Assembly: GCA_949358305.1 (NCBI GenBank)
Contig: OX442318.1
Span: 3,334,501 to 3,398,500 of the forward strand
Source of the DNA: Strigamia acuminata
Taxonomy: Eukaryota > Arthropoda > Chilopoda > Geophilomorpha > Linotaeniidae
Direction: 5' to 3'
Length of the DNA stretch: 64,000 bases
This document shows, in pieces, positions 48,163 to 63,100 of the stretch (position 1 is the first letter of the stretch; every line of letters begins with the position of its first letter). Under the pieces are notes generated by a model. That model was given only the letters and a program-made list of their open reading frames with translations. It was not told the origin of the DNA and ran no database searches. The translations under genes and the position numbers were made by a program.

Positions 48163-51100
48163 ATGTCATCAAAGCAAGTTGGGTTCAAAGATGGCATTTG
48201 CAAGCAATTCAACGTCAACCCAGCGAAACAAGTCGAGGTCGGGATACGAAATTCGCATCGCTGGATACTGATCAAAGAAAGCCTTGGATTCGTAAGCGAC
48301 TCACAGTTTGCCAGTTTCTTACTCAATCTGGCCGAACAAAACAACACGTAAGTCGAGAAAAGCGCGAAAATTTCGCATTTTTAATGTTGTTGTTGTTGTT
48401 GGCTGCCATTACGATGCGACTTGTGACGTCATTCGACGGTTTTTAATAATTTTTGGCAATTAAAAGCTCGGATTTATTGTTTTGCTGGGAAAGAAATGGG
48501 GAAAATGTGTTTTTTCGATCGTTTTAGGTGGAGAAAGTGCATTTTTGGTGATTATCTTCCGAAATGATGCATTTTGCATGTTTGGTATAGGGAGAGAACA
48601 GATCCCAATGTTAATCGAATGATTTTTTTTGAGTTTCTTTGAATTTCTTTAAATTTTTTAGATTGGATTTGTTTAATAGCTTGATAAAAACGTTTTTTAA
48701 AAATATAATATCGACATTTTTGGTGCTTCAAGTGCGATTTTTTGACGTTTTGAAAACCTGGTCACGTCATGCATTAATTCCTCCACTCCTAATGGCGACC
48801 ACTTTTTACCACTGGAATCCGTTCTGTTTCTAACGCCCGAACCGAACCACGAACCGATTCGATTTTTCTATAAATTTTCCTTTTTATTTCAAGAAATAAA
48901 AATCCCACATGATAAAACAATCACAAATCAAAAAGTCAATCCAAATCCCATCAAAATCGTGAATCGCAAATTTTCCACATCGACGTCATTAAAAATCCTC
49001 CATCACCACCTCCCTCGCTTCTCTATGACGTCACACCCGCGACCGGTTTTGCGTAATAATTGGATGCAACCCGTTAAGCCTGTTTGAAAGCATCAGGGCT
49101 CGGTTGGGCATCGAGCGATCGGTTCAGGTGTCTCAGTCTCGGTCCTGCATAGTCGTGCGCTAAGCCTAAATGTGTCCCTGGCTGCGAGATGGTTTTCTAG
49201 GCGATTTCGGCGCAATTTGTCATGAATCGGACGTGTTTTGAAGCGGATTGAAGTGGATGGGTTGAAGGATGGATACGAGGCGCTGATCACCATCCCTCCC
49301 CTTGGAATGGCCTTATCACGTGCAAGGTGATATCTATGCTGAGGTGTTAAAGGGTTAAGGACTCACTTATTCCTCATTTAGAATTGTGGAATTTGTACTC
49401 TTGCCCCATTAAAGCGCTCCAACATGGCTTTTTTTCGGTTTTTTGGGCGTTTTAGGTCCGTTTTTTGGGTGTTTTGAGTTTTTTTTCGCTTTTATGAGTT
49501 TTATTTTTGGTTTTTTTGCGATTTTTTGGTGGTTTTAGGCTTAGTTTTTGGATTTGACAAAGTAAGCCTAAGTTTGGGTTTTTTTTAGGGTTAATGAATG
49601 GGAAATAGGGTTATTATTTTTTTTTTTTGGTTTTTTGGTTTTTTAAAATTAATTTTCGTAAAAGTTATTGTTTTTGGGCGTTTTGGATGTGCTTTTTGTT
49701 TGGGTTTTTTTGTTTGGGTTTATATTTATGTAAATTAGGTGGAAAAGTGTTTGAAAATTGTTGAGTTTCGGTTTCAATTTTTTGGAAAATTGTTTTAATT
49801 TGATTTTAAACCATTTCTTGAAAACTGAGTCCATTTGCATGAGGAAAACAACAAAATTGTGTTTTATTTTGTGGAAAAGGGTTAAATTTTACTTTGAAAT
49901 GATTATTCAATGCATAAAATGGCGGAAATTAATGGAAAATAATTATTGTAATGGAATTTAAGCCTAAACTTCCTCAAGAAAAACAGTGTTACAGGCAGAA
50001 AAAGGCCTAAATTACATTAAAAAAATGATTTTTCAATGCAAAAAACAAGCATAATTTAATGGAGAATATTTATTTTAGTGATATTTAAACCTAAATTTCA
50101 CGTTTTAAATGCAGAAAAGGCTTAAATTACATTCAGAAGCCATTTTTTAATGCAAAAATACCAGAAATTAATGAAAATAATTATTCCAATGGAATTTAAG
50201 CCTAAATTTGACGTTTAAATGCAGAAAAGGCCTAAATTCCTTTAAAAACAATTTTTTGAATGAATTTAATGGTTATTAAGCCTAAATTCCTTTAAAAACA
50301 ATTTTTTGAATGAATTTAATGGTTATTAAGCCTAAATTCTATTCCAAAATGATTTTTTTTATTTATTAATGAGGATTAGGCCTAAATTTGGATTAGTACA
50401 GTAAACCCACCCGAAAAAAAGAGTAAAGTTCCTTCTCAATCTCTAAATAAATAAAAATAAAAATGGCGATTTTTGTTGACATTTTTTAGGCCCGAAAATA
50501 ACTCGACACCAGACCCGGGAGAAAATGTCGACAAAATCGACAGCCAACAGCAAAAGATGGAAGAGACGAAGACACGAGAAAGAGCTCCACCGCCACCAGA
50601 TGGCACTGGTCATGTTTACGAGGGAGGGGACTCTGAATACGAGGAAGAAGACAGGTAAAAGGTCAAACAAACAAAAAAAAGCAAACCATTTTGAATACAA
50701 TGCAATAATGGCTCGTTAAAATAATAAAAAAAAATTATTTATAAAAAAAAAAAAAAATTAAAATGAAAAATTCAAAATGGCCGACATTTTGAATAATTTT
50801 TTTTTTATTATTTAAATTTTTAAAGTTGTGTTGCAATTTTAATATTTTTAAAAATTGAAAAACAAACAATGTGTATGACAGAAAACAGATTTTTTAAAAA
50901 ATTTTTTAAATTAAATTTTTTTTTTTATTTATTATTTTATTGATTTATTTCAGGCATGTGAATTGAAATGTATTTTTATAGCAACCGGAAGTTAGAGCAG
51001 AGAATGTGTTACTGTGGGTTTGTTTTATGCACATATGGCGCTCTGAGAGTTTCCGGAATCAATAAGAATTGTTGAAATTTTTATATTACCAAATATTTAT

Positions 51101-54100
51101 TATTTCCTGTATAATAGGAATTAACAATTTCTTATTCATTTTATTTTATTTGGATCGAACTGATTGGATTAAAGCTTGAAATGAGTTGTGGTTTCCATTT
51201 TATTTTTATTCGATGCGGCTTAAATCTCCCAAAAATGGGTTTTTCGTGGACTGAAAGTTTGGGAACTTAAGGGTGGGCGTCCCATGAACCCAATAGGCTC
51301 TCTAGTAATTAAAAATTGAATGGAGAAATGAGGAAACAGATGTTTTAGCACAAAACACGCATGTTTTCTTTTATCTTCGTTTTTCCTTTGAACGAAAATT
51401 CCATTTGCTTCTGTTGATTTCATTAGCCGGACATCGCGGTTGTCTGCAGCGACTAATGGAGACCTGGTTTACGCCGATTAGTAAGTTGACTGTAAAAATG
51501 CGCAACTTTCGATCGAAGTGTCCTGCAATTCACATTAATTCACGCAAAGTTTTTGAACGGAGTTTCGAAAGTGTAGGCGTATTGCTGAAGACGGTGTGAA
51601 TAACAAGTCAGAGTTATTGTTTTTTCTCGCAAACTGTTTGTAAACACCGAGATATATTGATGCAATCGTTTTTTATCTGGCGATTGATGGAGGAGATTAG
51701 AAATTATTATTTATTTAATGCCAAACAAATTTGTTATTTATATTGGTCTTAATGGCTGCCACAGGATGTCTCTTGGTTTTCCTAGTGACCTAGTTTCTTG
51801 GCTTTTTGTGTTTTTGATGTGTTGCTTCGGAAAGAAAAAAAACGGAGAGAGAAAAAGCAATAAACAGTTTAAAGTTGAGCACTTATTTTGCCAATGACCA
51901 CTTTTCAGCTGCACAGAAGAAATTTATTTAGCTTTGTTAACTTCCTCTATGCCAGGAAGACATTTCTCTAAGTCGACGCCATTTTTTTCTAGTAAATTGA
52001 AGAATATCATTTGATAGCTGCTTTAAACTATAGTTTGTGTATAAGTGGTGGCCCAATTGGTCCTCTGTACCTCATTTGGACGTGTGTAAACGATTAAATA
52101 CAATGTTTAACTGAAGGGTTTTATTGTATTTTGCAGTTTGGAAGAAGACGATGAAGATGACGACTGGAAGCCGTCCGGCTGTCGTCAACCGAGGGTAATG
52201 AAGAGACCATCCAGAGGAAGAAAGAAATACGAAAACCGAAGGCAGACTAGGTCGCAAAGCAAAGCTGCGCTAACCGATAGAGAAATAGACGAAAAGTAAC
52301 TAACAAAAGGAAAACCACTGAACTCGGCACAGCAATAAGCTTTCGGTGGAAAAATAAAATATAAACAAAATTGGATTTTCACTTTTCTGGAAAACTGACC
52401 ATGTAAACACGAGCCGGATTGAAAGTTGTTGCCTCGTCATCAGGGCCGGATAATTCATAGGGCGAGTTCAGACCTGGGCCTAAAGGGCCCTACCCTAGGC
52501 TCGTATTTTATTAGATAGTCTCAAGCCCACCTTTACCATTGGGCTAACTGGGCTGCTTCTCAGGGGCCCCGGGCACAGGGGCTCAATGGGCACAGAGGGG
52601 TGCTGGGCACGGAAAAGTGCTGGGCAAGGGGCGCCTGAGTTTTATTAGTCCAGGGCGCTGAAAAGTGTAAAGACGGCCCTGGATATTCTACTTTTTGCAG
52701 GCAATGTTGTTTGTTGTTAACAGTAGGTGTCTATAACTATAATCTATTAAGCCTATGACGATCCGCCAATATCTATTGGCGCGACATGTACTACGCTTAC
52801 ATGCACCAGGGCTCTTACGTTAGATGTGCTTAGGGCCCCAAAGGGTCTAAATACGGTCTGGCTCATCGTTTGTCTATACTATAATGTGCTTATAGGTGTG
52901 CCGAGTTTGTCTTCCATAGGGAGTTGGCGTAGATATCTAATTGTGTATATGTGTGTGTTAGTAGGTTGTTGAGACGTCAAACGTTTTCACAAGAATCGCG
53001 CGAGGAAGAAGAAACGAACGAAGATGAGGAGGAGGAAGAGGAAGAAGAAGAAGAAGGCGAAGAATACGAGCAGGTTTCACGTATTCCCGCCCTGAAAGTT
53101 ACGCTCAAAAGCTGTTATGCGGGCAATTCGTCTTCGAGTAGGCAAATCGTATGCTCGTCACAACGTCATCACGATTCGAACAAATCGGCACTGTTTCGAA
53201 GCAGAGTGTGCGGAGACTGCGGGCTCAAACATTCGATGGGAGAATGTCCTCTGCTTACTCCTACGTTGGTAGTCTCCGATTCACCGTATGATCCTGAAAT
53301 GACATTAGTACAGGCGGAGGCAACACTCCCACAGGTTTTTATTTTATTCTAAGCATTGAAAAGAAGGATTATATTTCTTTCCGTAGTTGTTAGGGTTGTA
53401 ACACTGCTTGACAGGGAGTTTTATTGTCTATGGATGTGTAGGATTTTTAATTGGTGTTTAGGATTTCTAATGGGTGGTTAAGGATTTCTAATGGGTGGTT
53501 AAGGATTTCTAATGGGTGGTTAAGGATTTCTATGAGTTTTCATGAAATGATAGGATTTATAATGAATTTCTAGGATTTCTAATAGATTTCTAGGATTTCT
53601 AATAAATTTCTAGGATTTCTAATAGATTTCTAATAGATTTCTAGGATTTCTAATAGATTTTTAGGATTTCTAGTTGATTTCTAGGATTTCTAATTGATTT
53701 CTAAGATTTCTAATTGATTTCTAATTGATTTCTAGGATTTCTAATTGATTTCTAGGATTTCTAAGATTTCTAATAGATTTCTAATAGATTTCTAATTGAT
53801 TTCTAGGATTTTTAATAGATTTTTAGGATTTCTAATAGATTTCTAGGATTTCTAATAGATTTCTAGGATTTCTGATAGATTTCTAGGATTTCTAATAGAT
53901 TTCTAGGATTTCTAATAGATTTCTAGGATTTCTAATAGATTTCTAGGATTTCTAATAGATTTCTAGGATTTCTGATAGATTTCTAGGATTTCTAATAGAT
54001 TTCTAGGATTTCTAATAGATTTCTAGGATTTTTAATAGATTTCTAGGATTTCTAACAGATTTCTAGGATTTCTAATAGATTTCTAGGATTTCTAATAGAT

Positions 54101-57100
54101 TTCTAGGACTTTTCATGAATTCCTAGAATTTCTAATGGATTTCTAATGTGCATTTAGGCACAGTTTTAGATGGGGGAATATTTTCGACAAGGATTACTTT
54201 CGACCAGGAATATTTCGATTTTAGGAGAAACATCTTCGTTTCGACTGGAGTTTCATTAGATCCGGATTTGATTGAAGTTTGTCAGGTGACTTCAAAAATG
54301 CTTAGTGGGCTGAAGTGAGAGGTGCATTTATTGAAATTTTTATTAGAGCATTTCTACTGTTATACGATTTATGCTATTGGCTTTTGCATTGAGGATTTGT
54401 TGTGAATTTATTATTAAAGTTATCATTGAAATCTTACCTTTCCTGGTTTCAACCTTGAGCCAACAAGAACAAAAATTAGTTCCTCATTTAAAACTTTTAT
54501 TAGTCATCTTTAACCGATAAAAAACGTTAACGATAGGCTATCATTAAGAATTTTATTGTCGTTACATGGCTACTTCGACCAATATTTTAGCATACAAATT
54601 TAGTTTCAAGACTATTTTTTTTTATTTTGCTTTATGTCTCAATATCAATTATTTTGAACAATGGTTTCACTCATCCAAGACTCACAAGAGCATGTGTGAT
54701 GTTTGACCTCATCCATTCAGCATGAAACTGCAGTGCTGGAGAGTTTTTACTAAAAGGAGGTCAAATTCTAAAAACACAAAATTGTGTCATCTGTAATGGA
54801 TCACAAATTGGTTGAATTTTCATGCAAAAATATTCATTTTCTGGTGAAACGCAGAAATGAATTTTTGTGTGAAAAATACATTAAGGGGTTTCAAAAATGA
54901 TATGCTGAAGGCGCTGAAGTGATTATGACGATTATTCTGCTGAAGAGATCATCATGTGACCTGTGTGGACCAATCACATGAATAATCGCTTCAGACTTCA
55001 GTGTTTGTCTGTAATCGTCTGAAAAAGAGTTGTTAGTGTTGAAGAATGCTTAAACTAAGAAAGAGTTTGTTGTAAATTATTAAATAAATAAAAATAAATA
55101 ATCAATTTAATTTAACAAAAAAATAAGAAAAATAAAAAAAATAAATAAATAAATAATAGTCATGTGACATGCAAAATAATCACTTGGACCTGGGTCCTCA
55201 ATAATAGTAAGACGGTTCTTGCGGCTTCGATTGCCTAGAAACCTCCACAGGGTTTAATCCGCCACTGAGTGGGCATGTGTTCATCTAATATTATTATTTG
55301 CCCGGTCTATCTTTTAATACTGTTGTTAGGGCAACACGAGAGACCGGTTCAAGATTGATTTCATTGAAACTGAATGGATTTTTATGCCACCTGGTAGATA
55401 AACTTAAAACAGCTAAACCGAAGGGAAGTTTTTTTTGTCCACGACTGTACGTGTACAAGTTACATTTGTCTCCACAAGGGCTTAGCTTACACATCCAAGA
55501 CTTAACGCAGAATATCCTTCCGAATCCTTCTTTTGAATTACTCGTTGATCTGTTTGATGATGTTTGATTGTTCCATTGCAGGGATTAAAACTTGAAACTG
55601 TAGATAAAATTCATGGGCCAAGTATTTTTACAAGCGAGAAAATCCATAGGTATACACAATTCGGACCGTTGGTCGGCCGTATAGTCTCCGAAGCTGAGAT
55701 ATCCGAGGACGCCAATCTGAAGAACGTGTGGGAAGTGAGTTTGTCGGTGTTCGTGCCAACTTTGGCGAACGGTCAATCACGCAATCTCATTTTATCTGGC
55801 AGGTCTTTGGCGAGACGAAAACCTATTTGGATACCAGCGATCCGGCGTCGAGTAATTGGTTGCGGTACATGCGTCCGGCGATGTCTCGAGACGATCGGAA
55901 CATCGCGACCGTCACGAAATTGGACGGGCGTTTATACTTTGTGACGATACACGACGTGACAGCCGGCAGCGAGCTGTTCTACTGGTCCGAAGATCCGTCG
56001 GTCACGTGGTCGAAAAAGAAGTTGGAGAAAACAAGTGAGGAAATAAAGCAATTCATGTTTCTTATGTTTGTGGTGAATAAGATGCATATTGGTCACTAAT
56101 TGCACCCACAAGTGGTTAACAACTTGGTGGCTTTAGAGGCGTTTTGGCTTATAATTCTGGGGTCTGGGCCATTTTTCCAGCCAATTTAACACTAGAACGG
56201 TCGGAATTTCCCCCTACCTAAAACGGCCATAACCGGTCGTAAAGACCCATTGGACAATCTGTTTAACCTTCCCATAGCCATGGTGGGTCAAAAAAATTAC
56301 AGAAGTGCAAAAATCACTGTAATTCTTTTTTTCCTAAAAATTAATTAATGAGGTTAACTTTTATTCCTCAAAAACTTTTTTTTCTTATGTTATAATGTCT
56401 AAACACAAATAGTTTTTCAATTATTATTAAGATAATTTATAATTTTATACCATAAAACACCCTTAATGGGAGTGCCGTACACCACTTTGCCATCTGTTTG
56501 CACTAGGTGGCGTATTAAAATTAGTCCTAAAACATGTGCTTTTACTAGGAAAAATGCGATTGCACCAGGAAAAATGTGATTGTGCACATGTGCAGAAGGA
56601 TTTTTTAAAAGAAGGCAGAAATGACCGACCATGGCTGCACATGTGTAGTAACAGCCATGGCTATGGGAAAGTTAAACAAATGTGGGATGAGTGGAAAACT
56701 GGTGCTATGCGGATGTAATGGCTGCATTTTCGGGGTTTTATTCTGGTTAATTTCAGCCAGCTGGAAGCACTTTGATTTCGGCATCAACACACTCTGAACG
56801 CAGACTATACCCAATTTGAATGTTTTTCAGCATTTATAATAAATTTTTGGTCGATTTCTTTCCAGGTTGTGGTGGATGCAATCAGCGATTTGAGCACCCG
56901 TTGTACTACCGAATGCATTGCATGATCTTTCATGATCCGAATTTTAGCCTTACCATCAGAAAATATCATTGCAAAGTAAGCGAAAGAAGAACCGACAACT
57001 GACGGATGTTGCGCGCAATACCGTAACGAAAAGTCGAATATCTTTTAAAGCCATTAAATTTGGCACCAAATTGTTAACGCAGTTGAATATTAAAAAACGC

Positions 57101-60100
57101 CAGATAGCCATTTTGACGTTGCCAAATGACCTTGACCCTTGCCCTCAAGGTCAAACATTGGTTAACCTTTTAACCATCAGACGTAGCAACTAAGTTCCAA
57201 TTGCAAAGTTGTAGAGCACGATATGTTTGCTAGTACAGCGCTTCTCAAACTGGTTCGTGGAGGCTGCTGGTTCTCCGCTTGACCGATGAAACTCGAAGAT
57301 TATATTATATTATATTATTATTATATTATACTTTGGTTTGAGTTCCAATCGAGATTCGATCCTAAGAAGACTGAAATAAATACTGGTCTGATACATTACA
57401 TAGTTTGAGAAGCGACATAATAAGTGCAGTACAGTCGAAACTCTTTGTAACGAATCGCGATATAACGAATTATCGATACAACGAATATCTAAAAGGTTGG
57501 CTGGTCATAGAACACCATGTTAAAAAATTTCGATATAACGAAATCTAGTTATAACGAATCCATTTTTTGGGTTCCTTACGATTCGTTATAAAGAGTTTGG
57601 ACTGTAGTCACTATTTTGGATATCGTTATGGAATTGCGCCCAACACACCATCCTTTAAACATATTGACCTTTTTGTTGACGATTCAGGTTTGCGGTGTGG
57701 CCGTACTGGGAAAAGAGAACATAATGAAACATGCAATGGAAATGCATGATGGGAAAGGTGCATATCAGTGCCAATATTGTAAAAAGGTAAGTTTTTTTAT
57801 AAGAGAAACTAAAAGATTGACTTATTATTATTATTATTATTATTATCATTATTATTATTATTATTTCAAAAAAATATAAAATGTGAAATTGTATTAATGA
57901 AGGGTGTGCTGAATAAACAACAACAAAATGGCAGACTTTGGTTGTTTAAAGACTGTCAATTTGTTTCTCACTCCTCCACAAACCTCTTAAGATCATTTTC
58001 CAAACCTTCGGGCAATACCCGGATGCATGCACTTATGATGGGCACGAATTAGATGCCATGTTTAATGGCATCGAAGCACCAATCGCCTCTGATTATCTGC
58101 ACCAGCTTCCAAATATTTTTGCTATTCACTTGCTCTTGGAACCACCTGCCCCCAATTTTTCTCCCATTCACTTTATTCCACCTTGGTTGTGATGGAAATG
58201 TTCAGAATGTCTCTGCTCTGCTATTTTTATCTCCCCCTTTCCCACCGACACCTTGAAACTATTTCAATTTTCATTCATTTGTTTGCTTAGTTTTTAGGAT
58301 GGGTGCAATCGAAAAGAGAAAACACTTTAGTTTGGTTTCTTTGAGTGGAAATGACACGCTAGTACAGTGTTTCTCAAACTGTGGGGTGGGGCTCCAGTGG
58401 TGGGATGCACAGCACTTGGGATGAAGTGGGTCGTGGTGGATTGTCTTTCGAAAAAGTGTGTTTTAATGGAAAAAAGTTTGAGAATTCCTGCGCTAGTAGA
58501 AGAGTCTAGATGCAGTTTGAATAGATATGTTTGGATTAATTGACAAATTTTTTGATATAGTTTTTGACAAATTATTGATAAAGTTTTAGACAAATTTTTA
58601 TAAAGACTTCGACAAATTTTTGATGAATTTAGTTAGATTTTTGATGAATTTTGATAAATTTTTGATAAATTTTTGATAAATTTTGATAAATGTTTGATGA
58701 ATTTTGATAAATGTTTGATGAATTTAGATAAATTTTTTATACATTTTTTTTTTATAGATTTAGACAAACTTGAGAAATGTTTGTTGAACGTAATCTGATT
58801 TTATAATAAAAACTTGAATTTTTCTAAATTTGGAATAACAATAATTCAGATTGTTTGGCTGTAAATAGGGCAATCTTTGATTGGAGATATGTAGCTAGCT
58901 AAAATGCTTTAGATACTTTGTGATCAGAGTATATACGACTAGAAGACAATAAAGACAGCCAGTTGTAATTCATATTGGTGTGGTTTGGTAAGCTAGAATA
59001 CTCATCACATTTCACCAGTAATGGACAAGGGCTGTCACAGAGCTCTGAAGTGGTATGACAAAACAATTCACCTATACTCTTACTCACTTCAAGGTGGCCT
59101 TTCTCCCATTGGCCGAGCCATTTCACTTGTGTAGTGACACAAAAAAATAGACGAGTTACTTGTTGACATTTAGACTGTTTTCCAGACAAAATAACCAATA
59201 AAAAATTCACAAATTGTGTGCTTTCCTGACAAAGCAACCAATACACTGAACAAAAATGAAAACAGCATAAATCTGTATTTTATAAATGGGAAAAACAATT
59301 ATCATTTTAACCATTACAATAATCACAAAAATGGAACAAAAAAACTACTTTTCCTGGTGGTAGTACACAGTCTATAATTAAGAGTAATGAGACTCGGCCA
59401 ATGGGAGAAAGGCCAACCTTGTAGTAAGTTAGAGTATATATCAGGATTTTTAGCGACAATAGTGGTAAAACTGCTTATTACACATATTATGATTGTTTGA
59501 TCAAAAGGCCTATGGTTTAAAATCGCTATTAATGTCATTAAAATCACTTTATTCATGAATGAATAGTTCCATAATCCGTTACAATTTCTAAAAACAATGT
59601 ATAAGTTGCGTTGACAAGTGCGCAGATGGGGATATTTCAGTTTGATTTTGGCATCTCCACTTGTAGGCTTTTGCTGTTGGGAGGGACAGGACTTCTTTTT
59701 GTAAACTCAATAAACTCCATTTATTAAGATACCGGCATGTTCGAAACGGTCCGAAAGTATCGTTGAATCTGATTGCAGCTTCGACCACCCCTATCGTAGA
59801 AAGCCGCCGTGTTTCTATTTTCGAATGCACCTGAAAAAAGCCGTTAAAAGCGCCCAATTTTTTGCATCACTCTATCTCTTCACCTCTGGACCTTCCCCTC
59901 CTCCTGAACTGTTGAACCGGAGCCACCCCCCATGACAAAGAGAAAACTGGTTAATTTATAGGTGTCCAATATGTTTGTTTTTTAGTTTTTCCTACGACTC
60001 AATTATCTCGAGATGCACAGAACGTATGGTTGTCGGCTAAACCCCCAACGAAGCCGACCCCTGTGCGACCTCTGCGGCAAGAAATTCTGTCAGCCGCAGA

Positions 60101-63100
60101 AACTAAAGGTGCACATTAGGCGCATGCATTCTGGTGAGTCCCGCTATACTCGAAATCCTTTTTTTTTCGCTTCTTTTTTTTTTTCTCTCTCGTCTTTATC
60201 CTTCCATCCCGGGGGCGGATTGACCGTGCGGGAATCCCCCCGAATGGCCGAAAATCAATCGGCAGTTTTTTTTTTTTTTTTACCGTAAATACTCTAGTAG
60301 AATGCGGGTGTTCTAATTCCAAAATCCAGATTTATCCTGCAATTTGTATAGTGTTTTTGATCAATTTTACTCTGTTTCAGAAAACTTATGACAAACTTCC
60401 ATTGGTTGGGCCACGGCCGGCTCGAGGTCGATCAGAACTCCGATTGTTTTCAAAGCTGGTCGGTGAATTTGTCCTGCCGCCCTGCTTGGTAAAATCTTGA
60501 GCCGGCCCTGTGTAACTTGATCATGTGATCCTTCTCAACCAATAAGGAAGAGCTCAATTTCAAAATGACTAAAATGTCCATAGAATAACCACTGACAAAT
60601 TCAAATGAACATAAAATGTACGATAAGTTTAACGATAAACACATTTCAAGTGTCTGGTACCAAGTTAGAAACTTGAAAGGAAATTGAGATTGAAATTTTG
60701 TCCGAAAGTGAAATCCGGTCGGACTAACCCATAAGTTTGGTTTTAAAAATATGAGTCTTAAATGGCTATTTTCAATCAATGTCCTCTTCTGGTGGATTAG
60801 CGGATTTTTTGAACTACTTTTCTATTGTTCATTTGTATCCATGACGCAATTGCTGTGGACAGGTCAATAGCCAATAGGGGTTTGTCACAAGTTTTATGAA
60901 ACAGAATGCAGACGTACATTTTAGCCGCGTTATGATGGAATCCCACGTTCTTTTAATACCAAGTCTACACCAAGCTTTTGGATGGCATCCGAAGCTGCGG
61001 ATCTAGATCCAAGATTGGTGCGAACACTGAACTCCGTTCACGGATCTAGATGCGTGTGCCAAACAACTCCGTTCGTCAATCGAGTTCCCACATCGGGCGG
61101 ATCAGATCCGGCCAAACTCGATCCGTTGGTGTGGACATGGTATAAGAGTATTTATGGTAAATGCAGCGTTTGCTTAGAAAAAAGCTCGGGCCGATATTCC
61201 CGTTCAATCTGCCCCTGATCCAGCCCACCTTAAAGTTACGGGATATGTTTATTTTGTTGACATTCCGCACTTTGAATTTGCCCTCGCCATTTTGCTTCCA
61301 TCTTGATGTTGTGGAGGCAAGATGGGTGTCCAGTCCAGCACACACCAACCATGCTTGGTTTTTCTAGTTCTTCCTTCGCCTGCACTCCTTAGACACGCAC
61401 GTATCCTATAGTTGTAAGCTGAACCCGTGGAAGATGCATCCCTTATGTGATACTTGCGGCAAGAAATTCTGTCAACCTCAACATCTTCGGGCTCACATTA
61501 AGCGAATGCACTCAGGTCAGTGTTGGCAAACCGACGAAGAGACGGGATTATTGTAGAGATTAATTCCGATGAATGTTTTCTTCCCTCAAAGTTTGCTTTT
61601 TGTTTATTTCTCTTGCTCTTTGTTTGTCTGATGATTGGTGAGTGACAGGCGGATTTCTAAAATGGAACAATCGTGTTGTTTTGCAGATATGTCTGAGGTG
61701 CTCAAAGAATTCCAGTGCAAATCGTGTTTTAAGTTGCTCGGCTCAAGGGCGGCTTTACAGCGTCACTTAAAAGAAGTGCACAATAAAGATCAAAATATTG
61801 CAGCAACTTGCGACCGGTGCGGGAAGACGTTTCAAAACAAATCCAACCTGAAAATACACATGCTCACACATTCAGGGGTGAAGCCATTCAGGTAACGATC
61901 CACCGCAACTTGGGCACTTGGCAGTCGGCTTCGGATGCGAGCAATGTCTGGTGCACCCATGGATGTTAAAGAATGTTTTCTTTCTATGTGTTTATCTGAT
62001 AGTTTATTGTTTTCTCAGGCTCAAGGGGTCTACACTCATTCTTTATAGTGGCATGCCGCTTAAGCGGAGTTAAGCCTAGTTCACACGCATGCATAATATC
62101 TTGTTCGCACCAGAAAGCTTGGGCTAGCCTGAAAATTAAATCTAGTTCTGGATGATTTAGCCTACAAAATGATTAGGCTATAGCATGCAGCCAATACTAT
62201 AGACAATCAACTGACCATACTGTGCACGGAATTGTGGGAAGTAACCTTGGCAGTTATCTAGTTCTTTGGCAATTATCTAGTTCACTCAACTGGATTAGAA
62301 TTACCGTATTTTACCAAATAAGAGCCGCGGCTCTTATTCAAAACAGCCACTTTGAGCTGCGGCTTTAATTCGGGGGGCTCTAATTCGGGGGCGGCTCTTA
62401 TTTTAAATAGTCGCCAATATCTTTCTATTACGTTCATTGAACGTATATGGCTGCGGCTACTATTCGAGGGCGGCTCTTATATCAAGTTGCCTATCTCGGC
62501 CGCGGCTACTATTCGAGGGCGGCTACAATTCGAGGGCGACTCTTATTCGGTAAAATACGGTATCTAGTTTAAATTTTTTTAAACTAGATGATGTTGGGCT
62601 AGATGCGTTTGCACTAAGAACTAGAAGTAGATTCAAATGTTAGGCTAGCCTAAACTTTTTAGTGCGAACAAGGTATTAGCGCACCAAAGCAGCAAAGTGG
62701 CAAATGGGTTCCGCAGCGAGTCTAAAAATGCTGACCGAAAAATGATTCTTTTTGTCCATGTGTGTACCTGACTTGCGGTTGTAGGGAAAATTAGTGTGAA
62801 TTCATTCTGTCACCTGGAGCTAACTAATGTTACACTCATGGAAGAGTTTATGGTAACTTTACACTTGTGTTCACAACAGACAACTCTCAGAAACATGACT
62901 AAGCAAGCTTAAAAATTACATGAAGACAATCTTCAGTTCTCGCCAACCTACATTTGGAAGGATGGCTTATACGAAGCTTCTTGAATGCCTAGATGCAATG
63001 TGTGCAGTTTTAAGTCCTGCTCACAGATGCAGGGCTGGACTGGAAACAAATTTATATCGGGAAATCTGGATAGATCGGGCCACAACAAAAAGAAAAAAAA

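Noticed and set aside
52951..53352. Independent 133-codon gene with a long Glu run
   Set aside because: It is exon 4 of the PRDM-like gene; its apparent start is a GTG codon upstream of the AG acceptor at 52,964.
55298..55567. 89-codon frame just upstream of the PR-domain exon
   Set aside because: The junction 53334/55582 is already phase-correct and gives the expected knuckle-to-PR spacing; this frame ends in a stop and resembles no PRDM segment.
60982..61218. 78-codon frame between alternative exons A and B, possibly a third exon
   Set aside because: It mostly coincides with a MITE, contains no zinc-finger motif and has no acceptor that would fit the required phase.
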